Positions 17,146 through 25,296 of a DNA stretch of 64,000 nucleotides are shown here, one piece after another. The notes below the pieces were generated by a model. That model had not been told where the DNA came from and made no database searches. It was given only the letters and a program-made list of their open reading frames with translations. Where the stretch lies: contig NZ_JACHKT010000026.1 of the NCBI RefSeq assembly GCF_014204325.1, positions 1 through 64,000 on the forward strand, given 5' to 3'. Every line of letters starts with the position of its first letter. The stretch's first letter is position 1. Source of the stretch: Arcicella rosea (GTDB taxonomy: Bacteria > Bacteroidota > Bacteroidia > Cytophagales > Spirosomataceae). A program made the position numbers and the translations under genes.

Positions 17146-17784
17146 CTATCTTCTTAACGCTCTACCTCTTATAGATTTATCAACTTTTGAATAATCTACC
17201 CCACACTTCACAAAATACTTTTGGTCTTCTATATAAATGTATTGACGTTCTTCTTCCATTTGGTATTTTTCATAATCCAACCCTAAATACTTCATCCACT
17301 CAAGCGTTATGCGATGTCTCATATATCGTAAATTTGTAAAGATAATCATACTTAAATGCTTAACATCATCGTAATTAAATATCATATCTTCAAATTGAGA
17401 ACCAACAGATGTATCAGAAAAGACATACCATTGGCAGTCCTCTGGTTTGGTATAATCTTTATAATTTAAAGGAGATGTAAACTCTGGACAAGACAAATCT
17501 TCTTGACTCAAAGGAAAGTAATCTAGTTTTCTCCATTTATGATCTCCTCTCTGTGGGGGTGGATTTATTCCTAAAATCGGTGTTGACAAAAAATCAAATT
17601 GCTCAAAAAAGGTTGTTACTTTTTCTTTACGAGGTTTATCGCTTCGATAATTAAGCACTTTTACTATTGTACCTATATGTCCAAACTCTGCCAAACAAAT
17701 TGTTTGGACATAAGCAAAGCCTAAATCCTGAGCCATGGGTACTTCCCAAAGCATACCATAATGACTATCAACTAATTTTTTCAT
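17146..17784 (-). CDS. Possible immunity-type protein (Imm26-like)
   Basis: 212 residues, cytoplasmic by appearance. The first half resembles Imm26-type immunity proteins of polymorphic toxin systems: MLWEVPMAQDLGFAYVQ near the N-terminus, then VKVLNYRSDKP and FDFLSTPILGINPPPQRGDHKWRKL. The second half (YVFSDTSVGSQFEDMIF onward) has no family I recognise. No toxin gene is adjacent. It heads a run of four minus-strand orphan genes (17146-20836) separated by palindromic repeats, as seen in clusters of acquired immunity genes. The Imm26 call is inference. Confidence 0.55.
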   Translation of the reverse strand: MKKLVDSHYGMLWEVPMAQDLGFAYVQTICLAEFGHIGTIVKVLNYRSDKPRKEKVTTFFEQFDFLSTPILGINPPPQRGDHKWRKLDYFPLSQEDLSCPEFTSPLNYKDYTKPEDCQWYVFSDTSVGSQFEDMIFNYDDVKHLSMIIFTNLRYMRHRITLEWMKYLGLDYEKYQMEEERQYIYIEDQKYFVKCGVDYSKVDKSIRGRALRR

Positions 17785-17915
17785 TTTAAAAGAACTATGA
17801 TGTTTATTTACCGCTATTTATTTTTTTCAAATAACTAATACATGAATAACACGCAAATGACAATTAAGAAAAACTAATTATAGCCTTTGCAGTTTGCTAA
17901 TGCCTATTTTTAAAT

Positions 17916-18656
17916 CTATACTCCCTTTATCTCAATTTTTTTTATGTTAAGACTGCTATCGCTTAAGTCTTGTATTATTTTTTTCATACCTATATCAGCA
18001 GTACTTCCTAAATCTATTTGAAAGATTGCATAGTCTTTATTTTTGAATTCTTTTAATGAAAAAGAATGTATTAATCCTTCAAAACCTGCTATTCCTTGCT
18101 GATTATTTTCATTATAATTGCTGATTGATTTGCCGATAAAATGCTCAAGGGAATCAGCTTGTTCAGCAGAGAGATTTTTATCAAAAATAATCTTCATGCT
18201 AATGTCAATATCTGGTTTTTTAACTACTACAACAAAGCGATACCCATCCAAAAATACTTTTCGCTTTAGATAAGCGTATTTGATAAGATTTCTTTTTAAA
18301 TATTCTACATTAAAATCTTCAATCCAAATACGGATACTATCTTTTTCGATTTCTTCTGCACAATTGATTGGATTATCACCTTTTAGATTTTCCCAATGGA
18401 GTGTGACATCAGTGGCATAATGCGTATAATAAGATAGTCGAAATTGATACACCGTTGTTTTTGATGTATTTTCGATGATTTGAGGAAAATCTTTAAATAT
18501 TATTAAAAAATCTTCAGGGTCAAATATTTCGCCTAAAAGCTGTTTTAGCTGAATAGATACTTGTTTTATTAATTCGTTTTTAAATGTCTTAGAAGTGTCT
18601 ATAGACAAAGGTTTGTTTAATGAATAATCCCAATAGTTATAAGTCTCGAATTTCAT
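17916..18656 (-). CDS. Unknown protein in the orphan cluster
   Basis: 246 residues, no signal peptide or membrane segment, mixed alpha/beta by appearance (YQFRLSYYTHYATDVTLHW, YRFVVVVKKPDIDISMKIIF). I do not recognise the family. It is the second of four minus-strand genes between palindromes, and its neighbour at 17146 resembles immunity proteins; a similar role is possible but unsupported. Codon use looks like that of a real gene, with an ATG in A+T-rich context. Confidence 0.65.
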   Translation of the reverse strand: MKFETYNYWDYSLNKPLSIDTSKTFKNELIKQVSIQLKQLLGEIFDPEDFLIIFKDFPQIIENTSKTTVYQFRLSYYTHYATDVTLHWENLKGDNPINCAEEIEKDSIRIWIEDFNVEYLKRNLIKYAYLKRKVFLDGYRFVVVVKKPDIDISMKIIFDKNLSAEQADSLEHFIGKSISNYNENNQQGIAGFEGLIHSFSLKEFKNKDYAIFQIDLGSTADIGMKKIIQDLSDSSLNIKKIEIKGV

Positions 18657-18743
18657 ATTTTATTTTGGTTAAATAGTACTAGTTAATGCTTATGAAAATT
18701 TGTACCCTTGTCTATTTTTTACATACAACCAATAACTAACTTT

Positions 18744-19625
18744 TCAATCTGCTCTCCAATTTTGTCCCCATTCTGCTTTAGTGCTTCCAATAGGGATGCG
18801 CATTCCAAAATGTTCCAAACAATATTTATATATGCTCTCAATATCAATAGTTTCATTAAATTTTTGCTGAATTTCTCTATTGTTTGGTTCATTTGATTCA
18901 AAAGGATTATCATATAATTCTATGAACCGTAATCCATTTTCAAGCAAAATATTCTGAATACCTTCTTCGAATCCTTCTACTTTCTCCCTTTTTATCATTT
19001 CATAAGCTTGTTCCCCAAACCACATTCGCCAACAAGACCTCAGCATCATATTACACACTTGTCGTTTTCTTCCCGGGTTTCCATCAATATTTATTCGCCT
19101 TTCACCATCAATGCGTAAAACTTTCCTTTTGTCAATCGGTATCTCTTTTTTTTCATAGTTTCTTACGAATGTTTCATTTTGTAAAAACTCATCTAATTCC
19201 CAAAAAGAGTAAGCACAAACAAAGCCTTTATGATTAAAAAAATGTTCAAATACTGACAAATTAAAATTTTCTATGCTTCCATTCCAAATTATTCGGATTA
19301 ATGCTGGACTGATAATTGGGACAACTCTTGATATGCTTAATCTATGTTTATTTTCTATATCGTAAAGAAGATGACCATAATGGAAAAATCTCTTTTTTTT
19401 CATTTTTGAAAAAACGCTATTAGCTTTTTCAATTGAGAAATCATTGTATCCTATCCATCGTTTAAGGATGTAACCAATGTTTGGATTATTGACAAGGTCA
19501 ATAATTTCAGATACCTCAAGGGTATCTAGTTTAAAACACATCTCAAAGGTAATATCAGGATATTTTTCTGCTAATGCTTGTGTATCAAGTGGCTTAGGTC
19601 TAAAAAACCATTCTAGTATTTTCAT
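18744..19625 (-). CDS. Unknown protein in the orphan cluster
   Basis: 293 residues, soluble, beginning MKILEWFFRPKPLD. It is rich in aromatic and charged residues (SFWELDEFLQNETFVRNYEKK, CWRMWFGEQAYEMIKREK). No known domain is recognised. It stands between the 17916 gene and a 33-bp palindrome at 19667-19699, on the same strand as its neighbours. A contact-dependent toxin-immunity role is conceivable from context only. Confidence 0.6.
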   Translation of the reverse strand: MKILEWFFRPKPLDTQALAEKYPDITFEMCFKLDTLEVSEIIDLVNNPNIGYILKRWIGYNDFSIEKANSVFSKMKKKRFFHYGHLLYDIENKHRLSISRVVPIISPALIRIIWNGSIENFNLSVFEHFFNHKGFVCAYSFWELDEFLQNETFVRNYEKKEIPIDKRKVLRIDGERRINIDGNPGRKRQVCNMMLRSCWRMWFGEQAYEMIKREKVEGFEEGIQNILLENGLRFIELYDNPFESNEPNNREIQQKFNETIDIESIYKYCLEHFGMRIPIGSTKAEWGQNWRAD

Positions 19626-19666
19626 AGAGCATTACGTTGTTTCTGTCTAGTTTGTGTTGTAACTAT

Positions 19667-19699
19667 AATTCTATAAGGTTTTTAAAACCTTATAGAATT
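19667..19699. repeat. 33-bp palindrome, copy 3
   Basis: Begins AATTCTATAAGGTTTT; a perfect palindrome with one central base. It is preceded by TATA and followed by AATGC. Its outer arm changes from copy 2 are compensated on both sides, which keeps the pairing. Confidence 0.9.
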
Positions 19700-19773
19700 A
19701 ATGCAGATTTATGATTGAAAGGGAATAATTATATACCACTAGCCGTTGCCTTCTAAGAAGGCTTGACACACTG

Positions 19774-19791
19774 ACGTAGTGAAAACACTAC
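19774..19791. repeat. CGTAGTG hairpin after palindrome copy 3
   Basis: CGTAGTG (19774-19780) pairs with CACTACG (19785-19791) over AAAA. It is related to the hairpin at 17099-17129 through the shared CACTACGCCAAGC. Confidence 0.7.
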
Positions 19792-19825
19792 GCCAAGCGA
19801 GGATTTTTAAGTCAGCTTATGAATT

Positions 19826-20836
19826 TCAAATAATTTCATTCCTTACTTCAATACCTTTTATGTTTAATTGTTCTTCTAATTGTAGCCAAGTAGTATCACT
19901 TAATGTGGATGCTTTGTGTGAGGTAGATTTGAAGTCTTTGGTGATGATTCTGATAGCATTAGGGCTTTTTCCAGCAGTTTCAAAGACTATTTCTTTGATG
20001 TCATTTAAAACATAAATATTTTTCCAAAACCAGATAGTACGATTTTTGATAACCAGATAATCGTTGGCAATAATGATGTAATTCATCATCCAAGAAAAAT
20101 AGATAATGCCTGTTATTAAAAATAATAAAATGTATATTATGGTGGGTGAGTAAGGATTGTTCGTCATTGAGTAGATTGAATAAGCAAAGTAGGCAAGAAA
20201 AACCCCTAGTATAATTTCTCTATAACTTGTAAATTTATTTCCATCAAAAACCTTCGTTTCTGTTGACGTTAAATCCACAGATTCATGCTGATTTACTTCA
20301 AATGCTTGGAAGGCTTGTTGTTGTTCCACTACTTGATAAAGGAAAGATTTTATTTCCCATAAATTCTTATACAAATCATCATAAAGCACTTTTTCTGTAC
20401 CATTTTCAAACTGAATAATCATCCCTTCTAAATCATTTCTATAAGTTTTATTAAAAGGTATTTTTGTGGAGAAAGTAATGTCCGTAATGTCTTTGATAAG
20501 GAATGATTCACTATCGCCAAAAGTAATAGTATCATTTTTGATTCTAACCGAAGGCGTTTTTTTGAAATAGGTAAATGCTTGGTAAAGAGAGTATGTAATT
20601 AAACCTAATCCAAAGAGAAATCTTATCCAATTTTTTCCTACTAGCTCATCATTTTGTAGCTTATTAATTGTAGATAGTAAGATTGTTGAACCATAGAATA
20701 GAAAGAAAGCACAGGTTATCGTAAAGATGATGTAAAATCTATACAGATGTCTTTGTGTTGAAATTGTTGTCATTGTTTTGTGCAGTTTATTGATTTGCAA
20801 TTGATAAAGATAATTATTTGGCTTTAATTTCTTCAT
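19826..20836 (-). CDS. Membrane protein with PH-like domains
   Basis: 336 residues. Two pairs of membrane segments (about 35-53 and 68-85, then 211-226 and 232-252) are each followed by a beta-rich domain (KTPSVRIKNDTITFGDSESF and NDYLVIKNRTIWFWKNIYVLNDIKEI) resembling bacterial PH domains. Membrane-associated function is likely, but no role is known. An alternative start at 20773 (MTTISTQRHL) would remove 21 residues; the sequence does not decide between them. It is the last of the four orphan minus-strand genes. Confidence 0.65.
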   Translation of the reverse strand: MKKLKPNNYLYQLQINKLHKTMTTISTQRHLYRFYIIFTITCAFFLFYGSTILLSTINKLQNDELVGKNWIRFLFGLGLITYSLYQAFTYFKKTPSVRIKNDTITFGDSESFLIKDITDITFSTKIPFNKTYRNDLEGMIIQFENGTEKVLYDDLYKNLWEIKSFLYQVVEQQQAFQAFEVNQHESVDLTSTETKVFDGNKFTSYREIILGVFLAYFAYSIYSMTNNPYSPTIIYILLFLITGIIYFSWMMNYIIIANDYLVIKNRTIWFWKNIYVLNDIKEIVFETAGKSPNAIRIITKDFKSTSHKASTLSDTTWLQLEEQLNIKGIEVRNEII

Positions 20837-21168
20837 TGTTTTACATATTTTTAGATTAGTTGGTTTGTTGTAGAGGCAATCCCTTGCTGTTGCCTTTATT
20901 GCTTGGAATAGAAAACGGTAATTGCAAGCGTTAAAGCTACAATGATTTTATTAATTCCGTCCTTGTTTATATTTTCGCAAACAAGCTTTGCGTTAGTAAC
21001 ACGCTAATGATAATCACATTACAGAGTCCTGTCTAGTTGTAAATTATTTCAACATCGGCAGAAACAACTGTTAATGAATCACTCAAAAACTGCTTTTTGT
21101 CAGTTTTTAACTTTATAAATTCATCTTTCTTAATTTTACTTTTTTCAATCAAAAGGTGATACACAATT
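20837..21168. other. Divergent intergenic region
   Basis: 332 bp between the minus-strand 19826 gene and the plus-strand PAS gene. A TAACTTTA sequence near 21108 is one base off the -7 consensus. No gene or strong hairpin was seen. Confidence 0.5.
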
Positions 21169-21819
21169 ATGGCAGAGAATTATACTTTTAAGGATAAGTC
21201 AAAACGGGAATTGTTAAGGTTTCTGGAGGCATATCAAATGGCAATCAACGAAAGTATCATTTGTTCTGTCACTGATACAAAAGGAATCATTGTGTATGTC
21301 AACAAGAAATTTTGTGAGGTTAGTAAATATCAAGAAGAGGAATTATTAGGAAAGAATCATAGAATTTTAAATGCTAATTATCATTCCAGTACATTTTTTA
21401 AAGAAATGTGGCAAACGATTTCCTCAGGAGAAATGTGGCGTAGTGATGTGAAAAGCATTGCTAAAGATGGAACTTACTTCTGGCAGGATAGTATCATTCT
21501 CCCTATTTTTGATGAAAATCAACAAATTATTCAATATTTCTCGATTAGAATTCCTATTGATGAGCGTAAAAAAGCGGAGGAGGAAAGAGAGCAGCGAATT
21601 AAGGATTTAGAAGAGGTGTTATTCAAGATTTCGCATGAAGTGCGTCATCCTGTTACATTAATGTTGGGGATTTGTAATTTATATGATGAATCTTTACTTA
21701 CACAAGAAGAGCTAGGCACTTTTATGTCGGCTATTAAAAACGCTGCAAGTAGATTGGATGTTTATACCAGAGAAATTACTGAAGTGGTTAGTAAGCTTAG
21801 GGATAAGGAAGATGCTTAG
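21169..21819 (+). CDS. PAS-domain protein with orphan histidine-kinase H-box
   Basis: 216 residues, soluble. A PAS domain spans about 25-135 (SVTDTKGIIVYVNKKFCEVS, ELLGKNHRILNANYH, a PAC-like KDGTYFWQDSIILPI). A coiled linker (DERKKAEEEREQRIKDLEE) leads to a dimerisation segment with an H-box-like FKISHEVRHPVTLMLG. The protein ends about 55 residues later without any HATPase domain, so it cannot autophosphorylate alone. It may be a phosphotransfer or scaffold partner of another kinase, or a truncated kinase. Similar short proteins occur in Bacteroidota. Confidence 0.82.
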   Translation: MAENYTFKDKSKRELLRFLEAYQMAINESIICSVTDTKGIIVYVNKKFCEVSKYQEEELLGKNHRILNANYHSSTFFKEMWQTISSGEMWRSDVKSIAKDGTYFWQDSIILPIFDENQQIIQYFSIRIPIDERKKAEEEREQRIKDLEEVLFKISHEVRHPVTLMLGICNLYDESLLTQEELGTFMSAIKNAASRLDVYTREITEVVSKLRDKEDA

Positions 21820-22215
21820 AGTCTGGTTTGAGTTTATGAGTGCATGAGTTTAGGGTTTATGAGAAGAATAGCTGTTGGTTGTTCGTGAGACACGAACAGT
21901 GGAGAGTAGTGCATGAGTTGAGGGTTTATGAGAAGAATAGCTGTTGGTTGTTCTTGGGACACGAACAGTGGAGAAGTTTATTTTGAGTTTAAGAGTTTAT
22001 GAGTTTAGGGTTTATGAGAAGAATGTTACAATGATAAAATTGCCGTTGTTCGTGTCATTTTGAGTTGTTCGTGAGACACGAACAACGGCGGAGATATTAT
22101 TTTCTTTTATTCTCTTAGCTGGACTAAAGTCCAGCCCTAGTGAGAAATAATGATATTGTTCTAACAACGTTACAGAATACTTCTTATAAACCTTAAACTC
22201 ATAATCTCATAGACT
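21820..22215. repeat. Direct and inverted repeats downstream of the PAS gene
   Basis: A unit of about 70 bp is duplicated (21840-21908 and 21910-21977), each containing GTTTATGAGAAGAATAGC and a GTTCGTG/CACGAAC-type hairpin. A third partial copy begins near 22001. GCCGTTGTTCGTG (22042-22054) pairs perfectly with CACGAACAACGGC (22077-22089). A separate palindrome GCTGGACT-AA-AGTCCAGC lies at 22118-22135. No gene is supported here. Confidence 0.8.
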
Positions 22216-24864
22216 TTAATTAACATTGAAATACTTCAAAGCGTAATTCCAACCTTCAATGGATACTTGTGATTTTGTTTGTAAAGGAACGTTGTCGATG
22301 ATAATGGTTTTCTCAGCACCTGGAGCGATAGAAACATAATTATCATTGTAAAATACTGGTAAGATTCTTTCTTTGCTGGTGGCATCTACCAATGATACTC
22401 TATTAAAGAAAGCGATTGGGTTATTTGCTGGGTTTGTTAATGTGACTTGTACTTTACCCGATGCAATACTTTTTACTGAAACTTTTAAGTTTTCGGCAGC
22501 TTTCATTTTTTGTAAACCAGTATATTCTCCTTTAGCGTTCGGATACCAATACATATTATCACTTACGATTTGTTTGTTTTCATCTAATAATTGTAATGAC
22601 AAAAACGAACCATCTTCCGCACCGATTTCATCTAAAACCTTTTTTACCGAAAGAATCTTTTTCACAGAACTTGCTTCGATATAAGTAAACACTTGCGTAA
22701 TTTCTTTAACAGTACCGTCTATCTTATACGCTTTGGCTACTAACATTAAATTTCTACGTGCTTTGAAATCATTGTTGACCATCATCAACATACCATCAAC
22801 AGGATTTGCCATGATGTGTACTAATTCACCACCATTTCTTAAACCATATAGACAAGCGTTAGGGTCTAAATAGTAATCATACATTTGTCCACGCATGGCA
22901 GTCCAAGGATTTTGTGTTTTCCAGATGATTAGACCTGTGTACCAATCCCAAATATGTGAAGAGAAACCTTCAATTAAGCCACGATATTGATCATAGTTTA
23001 CTAATTGTGCTTTCAAACCAAAATCTTTGATGTCTTTAGGTTTTCCATAAGGATTTATGAATTCATTATAACCAACGCCTGTATAAGTATGGTATGTCCA
23101 AACAGAATCTGGTTTTTGGTTAGCATCGTGATAAGGAACAACAAGGTTTTCTTTAGGAATAAAGCGTTTCAAAGATTCATAATCACCCGTACCTACTGAA
23201 CCAACTTCTGAATTAAAAGGAAAAGTACGTTGATTCCAGAAAACATCAAGTGGCTGAATACCATAAGGGCCGTCGCCATTACCTCCTAGTGAATTAAATG
23301 ACATTTCATCAGAGTTTGAATAATCAATAAACCAACGAGTACCATCTAATTTAGGCAAAATCTCATCTCTTAAAGGAATTAGTATGTCTTCTGGAGGAGT
23401 AATCTCGTTTCCGCCACACCATATTGCCAAAGAAGCATGATTTCTCACCATTTTAATCATGTCGGCAGCAGATTCTAAGAATAATTGATGATTATCAGGA
23501 TAATTTCTTCTAGTCCATTGGTCTTCTTTCTTCATTGGGTCAACCCAACGACCATTGCAATCGCCCGACATCCAGAAATCTTGAAAAACCAACATTCCAT
23601 ATTTATCACAAGCCGCATAGAACTCTGGACGTTCTACCAAAGCACCGCCCCAAATACGAATAAGGTTCAAATTCATATCACGATGAAAACGAATTTCTGC
23701 ATCATAACGCTCGTCAGTAAAACGTAGCATCGCATCAGAGATAATCCAGTTACCGCCTTTGATAAATACTTTTTGTCCGTTTACATAAATCTGGCGACTA
23801 GCCGTATGTGCATTCCAATCTGTTTGAATTTCACGGACGCCCACTTTTACAGCTTCTTGGTCGGATACTTTATCGTTGACGATAAATTCAAATTTAGTAT
23901 CATATAATTCTTGTTTTCCATAACCAGCAGGCCACCATAAACGAGGATTCTTTAAAGATAAATCAGCTAAAGAAACAGTAGTTGTGCTATTCGGAGGAAG
24001 AATTACTTTTTTCGATACCTTCATTCCATCAATGGTATAAACTAAAGTGCCTTCTACTTTTTGGCTAGAAGGATTCTCTAAATCGGCAGAAGCTTTGATG
24101 ATTGCAGGTTTTTGAATCGCATCGGGCATCCTTTTTTCAGGAACTAGCGTAATAACATGCGGGTCTTTTAAATTTACTTTGCCTGTTTTTTCGATATAAA
24201 CTTTATCCCAGATACCCGTATTTCTATCACGGATTGGACGAATCCAGTCCCAACCAGCAGTATATTGTAGCGAAACGTTTTTAGCAATCGTTCCATCACC
24301 ACCTTGTCCACCATTGGCATTTCCGACAGTGTAAGGAGGATAGACAATCACTGCTAAACGATTGTTGCCGTCTTTTGTCAAGAATTTTGTAATGTTGAAA
24401 GATTGACGTAAAAACATTCCTTCAAATACTTTCTGGTTTACTTTTTTACCATTCAAGAAAACATCACAGCTATAATTAATACCTCTGAATTTTAACCAAA
24501 CCTCTGATCCATCAGCAGGAATACTTTCTTTAAAATCTTTGGCAAACCAATAAGTATAATACTCTCTGCCAGTATTATAAATATCTGGAATTTTCTCGTT
24601 GTTCATGCCATAAAAAGGATCTGGCACTTCTTTGTTGGCAAGCATACTTGTAAGCACTGTCCCCGGCACAACGGCAGGTTTCCAATTACGAAGCGAAAAG
24701 CTAGGAGAGGAGATTACTTCACCACTTTCTTTAGTGCTTTTAATGGGATTACATTTCCAAGCACTATTCAGTTCGTACTGATTTTGTGCTTGGATTTGTT
24801 GTACAAACAATAACATCAATATAAGATGAAACTGTTTGAGATTTAGTTTTAAAAAATTGGACAT
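22216..24864 (-). CDS. Exported GH2-family glycosidase (beta-mannosidase/exo-beta-glucosaminidase type)
   Basis: 882 residues. A signal peptide (about 1-27, ending IQAQ) precedes a sugar-binding jelly-roll domain (100-230), an Ig-like domain and a TIM barrel. The GH2 catalytic pair is visible: acid/base E487 in WCGGNEITPP and nucleophile E553 in FNSEVGS. The pattern GGALVERPEFYAACDKYGM before them and a long C-terminal region resemble exo-beta-D-glucosaminidases and endo-beta-mannosidases rather than beta-galactosidases. The substrate is inferred only to class. It probably acts in the periplasm. A lone gene, divergent from the PIG-L gene. Confidence 0.88.
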   Translation of the reverse strand: MSNFLKLNLKQFHLILMLLFVQQIQAQNQYELNSAWKCNPIKSTKESGEVISSPSFSLRNWKPAVVPGTVLTSMLANKEVPDPFYGMNNEKIPDIYNTGREYYTYWFAKDFKESIPADGSEVWLKFRGINYSCDVFLNGKKVNQKVFEGMFLRQSFNITKFLTKDGNNRLAVIVYPPYTVGNANGGQGGDGTIAKNVSLQYTAGWDWIRPIRDRNTGIWDKVYIEKTGKVNLKDPHVITLVPEKRMPDAIQKPAIIKASADLENPSSQKVEGTLVYTIDGMKVSKKVILPPNSTTTVSLADLSLKNPRLWWPAGYGKQELYDTKFEFIVNDKVSDQEAVKVGVREIQTDWNAHTASRQIYVNGQKVFIKGGNWIISDAMLRFTDERYDAEIRFHRDMNLNLIRIWGGALVERPEFYAACDKYGMLVFQDFWMSGDCNGRWVDPMKKEDQWTRRNYPDNHQLFLESAADMIKMVRNHASLAIWCGGNEITPPEDILIPLRDEILPKLDGTRWFIDYSNSDEMSFNSLGGNGDGPYGIQPLDVFWNQRTFPFNSEVGSVGTGDYESLKRFIPKENLVVPYHDANQKPDSVWTYHTYTGVGYNEFINPYGKPKDIKDFGLKAQLVNYDQYRGLIEGFSSHIWDWYTGLIIWKTQNPWTAMRGQMYDYYLDPNACLYGLRNGGELVHIMANPVDGMLMMVNNDFKARRNLMLVAKAYKIDGTVKEITQVFTYIEASSVKKILSVKKVLDEIGAEDGSFLSLQLLDENKQIVSDNMYWYPNAKGEYTGLQKMKAAENLKVSVKSIASGKVQVTLTNPANNPIAFFNRVSLVDATSKERILPVFYNDNYVSIAPGAEKTIIIDNVPLQTKSQVSIEGWNYALKYFNVN

Positions 24865-25296
24865 AGTAAGATTAAAAATTATTAATATTTTTAGAAGTAC
24901 TCAGTTGCCTGACGTTCACAAGGAAAGTCAAGCCTTCTTCATTGCTGATGAATGATAGGCTAAATTTAATACATAATATTTGGGATTATTATACTTCTGT
25001 GTATGATTTGATTTGAAAATAAGCAATAACACCTAGCTTTTATTTTGAAATCGGCAATATATGTAAGATGTAATGATATTTGAGGTGAATATTAACAATC
25101 TTTAAAATTGAAGTATCGGTATATAATAATTGTAAAATATCAAGAATGGAAAATTGTTGCTTTTTCTACCTTTTTCAATGCGATTAAGGTCATTCAGCGA
25201 AATAATTTTATTCTTGCTATTAAATCCATTATTTTTCTCTCTTTAATATTCTAAATGTTTTCCATTAATTTCACATTGAACTATAAAATTTCTCCA
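24865..25296. other. Divergent intergenic region
   Basis: About 430 bp between the divergent GH2 and PIG-L genes. A+T-rich, with no recognised gene, repeat or exact -7 element. Confidence 0.5.
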
